Below, in pieces: positions 6,566 through 8,739 of a DNA stretch of 8,739 nt. Both the position numbers and the translations under genes were made by a program. The first letter of the stretch is position 1, and each line of letters opens with the position of its first letter. This stretch comes from Gemmatimonadota bacterium (lineage in GTDB: Bacteria; Gemmatimonadota; Gemmatimonadetes; Longimicrobiales; Gaopeijiaceae). The notes below the pieces were generated by a model. That model was not told the origin of the DNA. It was given only the letters and a program-made list of their open reading frames with translations, and made no database searches. Location: contig JAHHMJ010000404.1 in assembly GCA_018678395.1 (NCBI GenBank), positions 1 through 8,739 of the forward strand. The letters run 5' to 3'.

Positions 6566-7603
6566 GTGATTCGAGCCTGCCTCGTCTGCTCGACCCCGTT
6601 CGACGAGAACGAGGTCCTCGAGTTTCTGCCGCGGGGGCGTCGGGTCGCCTTCGACGCGGGGCGGGGCCGGCTCTGGGTCGTGTGCGCCACGTGCCGGCGC
6701 TGGTCGCTGGTACCGCTCGAGGATCGCTGGGAGGCCGTCGAGGAGCTGGAGAAGGCGGTGAGGGACCGGGGTCGCGTGCTGTCGTCGACCGACACCATCG
6801 CCCTGCTCAAGGTGGGGCCACTCGAGGTCGTCCGGGTCGGAGGCGCGAGCCGGAGCGAGGAGGCGTGGTGGCGCTACGGCCGCGAGCTCGTTCGCCGACG
6901 GGAGTCGTACGGAAAGCTGACGTTCGCGGCGGGCGCCGCGAGCGCGGCCGTCGTTCTCGGGGGATGGGCGACCGGCGGCATGTCCTTCATCGGCGCGTGG
7001 TGGCTGTGGAGTCAGGCACCCGACGGCATCAAACGCAGTGCCCGCTGGTTCCGCTTCGGCTCGGCGGCCTGGCGCGGCCGGTACGCGTGCGACCGGTGCG
7101 GGCACGAGTTCCGCGACGTCTCCTTCCGCGAGCGGCAGAACCTCTTCGTCCTGCCACGCGCGGAGGATGAGACCGGCTTCGTCCTCGGCGCGCGCTGCCC
7201 GCGCTGCGGCGAGCGGGAAGAAGGGGGGCTGCGGCTGCACGATCGCGACGCGGAGCGCACGCTGCAGCGTGTCCTCGCCTATCACCATTTCGACGGTGCC
7301 TCGGCCCAGCGGGTGCGCTCGGCGAGTCGGCTCATCGAAGAGGCCGGGTCGCCCCGCGACCTCACCCGGATTCTCCTGCGCGGCGGGCGCCGCGTGGGCG
7401 ACCTGCAGCGGACCGGCGCCATCGCGCTCGAGATCGCGGCCAACGAGTCGAGCGAGCAGCGGCTTCTGGAGATGGAGCTCGCCGAACTCGAGGCCGTGTG
7501 GCGCAAGGAAGAGGAGTTGGCCGCAATCATCGACGGCGAGCTGACCGACGTCCCGCTGCTCGAGACGCTGCGCCGCCGGGCTCTGGGCGCACTGCCTCAG
7601 TAG
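6566..7603 (+). CDS. Unknown protein with two zinc-ribbon-like Cys pairs flanking a hydrophobic segment
   Basis: Encodes 345 aa and is not recognised. GTG 6566 is chosen because GGAG (6557-6560) sits 5 nt upstream and the first CxxC follows at once. Two four-Cys sets are visible: Cys5/Cys8 with Cys40/Cys43, and Cys175/Cys178 with Cys211/Cys214. The gaps between pairs are 31 and 32 residues, so the sets look like related zinc ribbons. Between them is a hydrophobic stretch (118-148, LTFAAGAASAAVVLGG then MSFIGAWWLW) able to form one membrane helix or a short hairpin, next to basic residues. The last 130 residues are charged and helical, with a Glu-rich segment (RLLEMELAELEAVWRKEEEL). The product may be a membrane-attached metal-binding or regulatory protein; this is inference. 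The gene diverges from the amidotransferase across 116 bp, where I see no convincing promoter. Its last residues, LPQ, and its stop lie in the 17-bp tandem repeat. Confidence 0.85.
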   Translation: MIRACLVCSTPFDENEVLEFLPRGRRVAFDAGRGRLWVVCATCRRWSLVPLEDRWEAVEELEKAVRDRGRVLSSTDTIALLKVGPLEVVRVGGASRSEEAWWRYGRELVRRRESYGKLTFAAGAASAAVVLGGWATGGMSFIGAWWLWSQAPDGIKRSARWFRFGSAAWRGRYACDRCGHEFRDVSFRERQNLFVLPRAEDETGFVLGARCPRCGEREEGGLRLHDRDAERTLQRVLAYHHFDGASAQRVRSASRLIEEAGSPRDLTRILLRGGRRVGDLQRTGAIALEIAANESSEQRLLEMELAELEAVWRKEEELAAIIDGELTDVPLLETLRRRALGALPQ

Positions 7604-7654
7604 GCGGGCTGCCTCAGTAGGCGGGCTGCCTCAGTAGGCGGGCAGCCTCAGTAG
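7592..7654. repeat. 17-bp tandem repeat (3 exact copies plus a partial) with six-frame stops
   Basis: Unit ctgcctcagtaggcggg at 7592-7608, 7609-7625 and 7626-7642, then a partial copy (7643-7654) with one mismatch. Each unit holds TAG on the plus strand (7601, 7618, 7635, 7652) and TGA on the minus strand (tca at 7597, 7614, 7631, 7648). As 17 is not a multiple of three, stops fall in all three frames of both strands. The first TAG ends the zinc-ribbon gene and the last tca ends nadE, so the repeat forms both gene ends and most of the convergent gap. Each unit also has GCCT-cagt-AGGC, a weak 4-bp hairpin. No separate intrinsic terminator is seen. Confidence 0.9.
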
Positions 7655-8739
7655 TCGACGGGCCGCAGGTAGAAGGCCCCGATCGCCGACGACGACAACA
7701 TGGCCACCGTCGGCAGCTCCCGCTTCCAGTGGGTCGACGACAGCCGGCGGTGGACCACGGCCACCTCGCCGGCGTCGAACCCGCTTCGCACCAGGTCGTC
7801 TTCCGTGTAGCCGCGCACCAGCCAGTGGAGGATGGGGTCGGCGGCCGCGTAGCCGATCCCCAGCTCGTCCTCGTCGTGGACGCCCTGGATCAGGTCGGCC
7901 GACGCCGGCTTGTCGACGATCTCGTCGGGCACACCCAGGTGGCGCGCCAGCGCCCACACCTGCGTCTTGAAGAGGTCACCGAGCGGATTGATCGGCGGCG
8001 AGTCGTCGGCGTGCCAGGTGTAGTAGCCGAGCAGGCGTTCGCTCTTGTTGCCGGTCCCCAGTGGCAGGGCGTGCAGCCGGGCCGACTGGTCGAACAGGAT
8101 GACCGCCCGGGTGCGCGCCATCAGGTTGCCCCGCCGCTGGCCGTCGGCATCCGGCTCCTCTGCCTTCAGGTAGGCGTCGACCGGTCCCGTGATCTCGATG
8201 GTCCGGGAGTTCGCGCCCGTGGCCTCGAGTGCGAGGCGCGCATGCTCCAGGCTGTCCTCGCTGGACGTCGCGTAGGGCAGGCGGAATCCGTAGACGTTCT
8301 CGGGACCGAGCGCGCGGCAGGCCAGGAAGAGCGACACCGCGGAGTCCACACCCCCCGAGACTCCCAGGACCACGCTTCGGAATCCGCGGCGTTCGACCAC
8401 CTCCTCACGGATGAAGCGGACCAGGGCGTTTTCGACCAGCGGCAGGTCCAACTCCAGCAGCGACGGGTCCGACGACACGATCGGTGCCGAGTTCGTCGCA
8501 TCGTCTCGCCCGCGAAGCCCGATCTCGCCGAAGGAACCCGCAGCATCGCGGTCTTCGGCCGGTGGGCCGGCCGGGGCGTGTTCACCCCGAGTGGCGCGGC
8601 GAAGCGACCGCTGCAGGTGCGGGAGCATCTGCTCGAGGTCGGCCAGCATCGGCGATTCGGCGCGCACGCGCTCGACGCGGACGCCGTGGAGGGAGCCCTC
8701 GACGACGGCCTCCTCGAGGAGCGGCCCGCGGGCCAGAAC
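7648..8739 (-). CDS. nadE: Glutamine-dependent NAD(+) synthetase, 5' end beyond the window
   Basis: The last 363 residues are present; the frame is open to the right edge. The enzyme amidates nicotinic acid adenine dinucleotide to NAD using ATP, with ammonia from glutamine. Motifs: ATP pyrophosphatase loop SGGVDS (8341-8358), GTGNKS (8041-8058), NPLGDLFKTQVWALARHLG, KPASADL and DEDELGIGYAAADPILH. About 126 residues precede SGGVDS inside the window, far more than in single-domain ammonia-dependent NadE (about 40-50), and the first ones (GPLLEEAVVEGSLHGVRVE) resemble the end of a nitrilase (CN hydrolase) domain, so a two-domain glutamine-using form is inferred. In-frame GTG 8667 and ATG 8649 are probably internal codons. 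Where relatives often read Y-G-D-G after GYFT, this protein has WHADDSPPINP. The TGA (tca at 7648-7650) lies in the tandem repeat shared with the convergent gene. Confidence 0.92.
   Translation of the reverse strand, partial: VLARGPLLEEAVVEGSLHGVRVERVRAESPMLADLEQMLPHLQRSLRRATRGEHAPAGPPAEDRDAAGSFGEIGLRGRDDATNSAPIVSSDPSLLELDLPLVENALVRFIREEVVERRGFRSVVLGVSGGVDSAVSLFLACRALGPENVYGFRLPYATSSEDSLEHARLALEATGANSRTIEITGPVDAYLKAEEPDADGQRRGNLMARTRAVILFDQSARLHALPLGTGNKSERLLGYYTWHADDSPPINPLGDLFKTQVWALARHLGVPDEIVDKPASADLIQGVHDEDELGIGYAAADPILHWLVRGYTEDDLVRSGFDAGEVAVVHRRLSSTHWKRELPTVAMLSSSAIGAFYLRPVDY

Noticed and set aside
5728..6810. N-terminal extension of the DUF4382 lipoprotein frame
   Set aside because: The signal peptide and lipobox start at the ATG at 5727, and the extension runs through the amidotransferase gene in a wrong frame.
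7592..7654. CRISPR-like array at the 17-bp repeats
   Set aside because: The units are directly adjacent with no spacers, too short, and only three to four copies; a plain tandem repeat.

Overview
The window is a GC-rich (roughly 70 % by eye), densely coded bacterial chromosome segment with seven protein genes, no RNA genes, and no phage, integrase or transposase genes. A Tat-exported PLP enzyme, a secreted S9 peptidase with a TolB-like propeller, a DUF4382 lipoprotein, strong third-position GC bias and frequent GTG starts suggest Gemmatimonadota or a similar Gram-negative soil or marine lineage. This is inference from gene content; no rRNA or marker gene is present to prove it.

Layout. A ribonuclease Z gene (10-954, minus) faces away from a two-gene plus-strand unit: a Tat-signal class V aminotransferase-fold enzyme (1106-2416), then an S9 prolyl-oligopeptidase-family peptidase whose annotated GTG overlaps the stop of the first gene (2413-4722). 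A 116-bp palindromic element (2432-2547) with 31-bp arms lies across this junction and is read in frame as part of the peptidase's leader. A hairpin (4723-4756) separates the peptidase from the convergent minus-strand DUF4382 lipoprotein gene (4768-5727). Upstream of that gene on the same strand is a TrpG/PabA-type glutamine amidotransferase (5817-6449). A gene of unknown function (6566-7603, plus) diverges from it and encodes two zinc-ribbon-like Cys pairs either side of a hydrophobic segment. It converges on a glutamine-dependent NAD synthetase gene (7648-8739, minus, 5' end cut by the window edge). The 44-bp gap between them is mostly a 17-bp tandem repeat carrying stop codons in all six frames.

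How the genes work together. RNase Z (tRNA 3' processing), the amidotransferase (anthranilate or aminodeoxychorismate synthesis) and NadE (last step of NAD synthesis) are unlinked housekeeping functions. The aminotransferase and peptidase look co-transcribed and translationally coupled, and both products carry export signals, so a shared cell-envelope role in peptide or amino-acid turnover is plausible but unproven. The most unusual items are the palindromic element, which offers a Shine-Dalgarno plus GTG reading inward from each end and lengthens a signal peptide, the six-frame stop repeat, and the double zinc-ribbon membrane protein.
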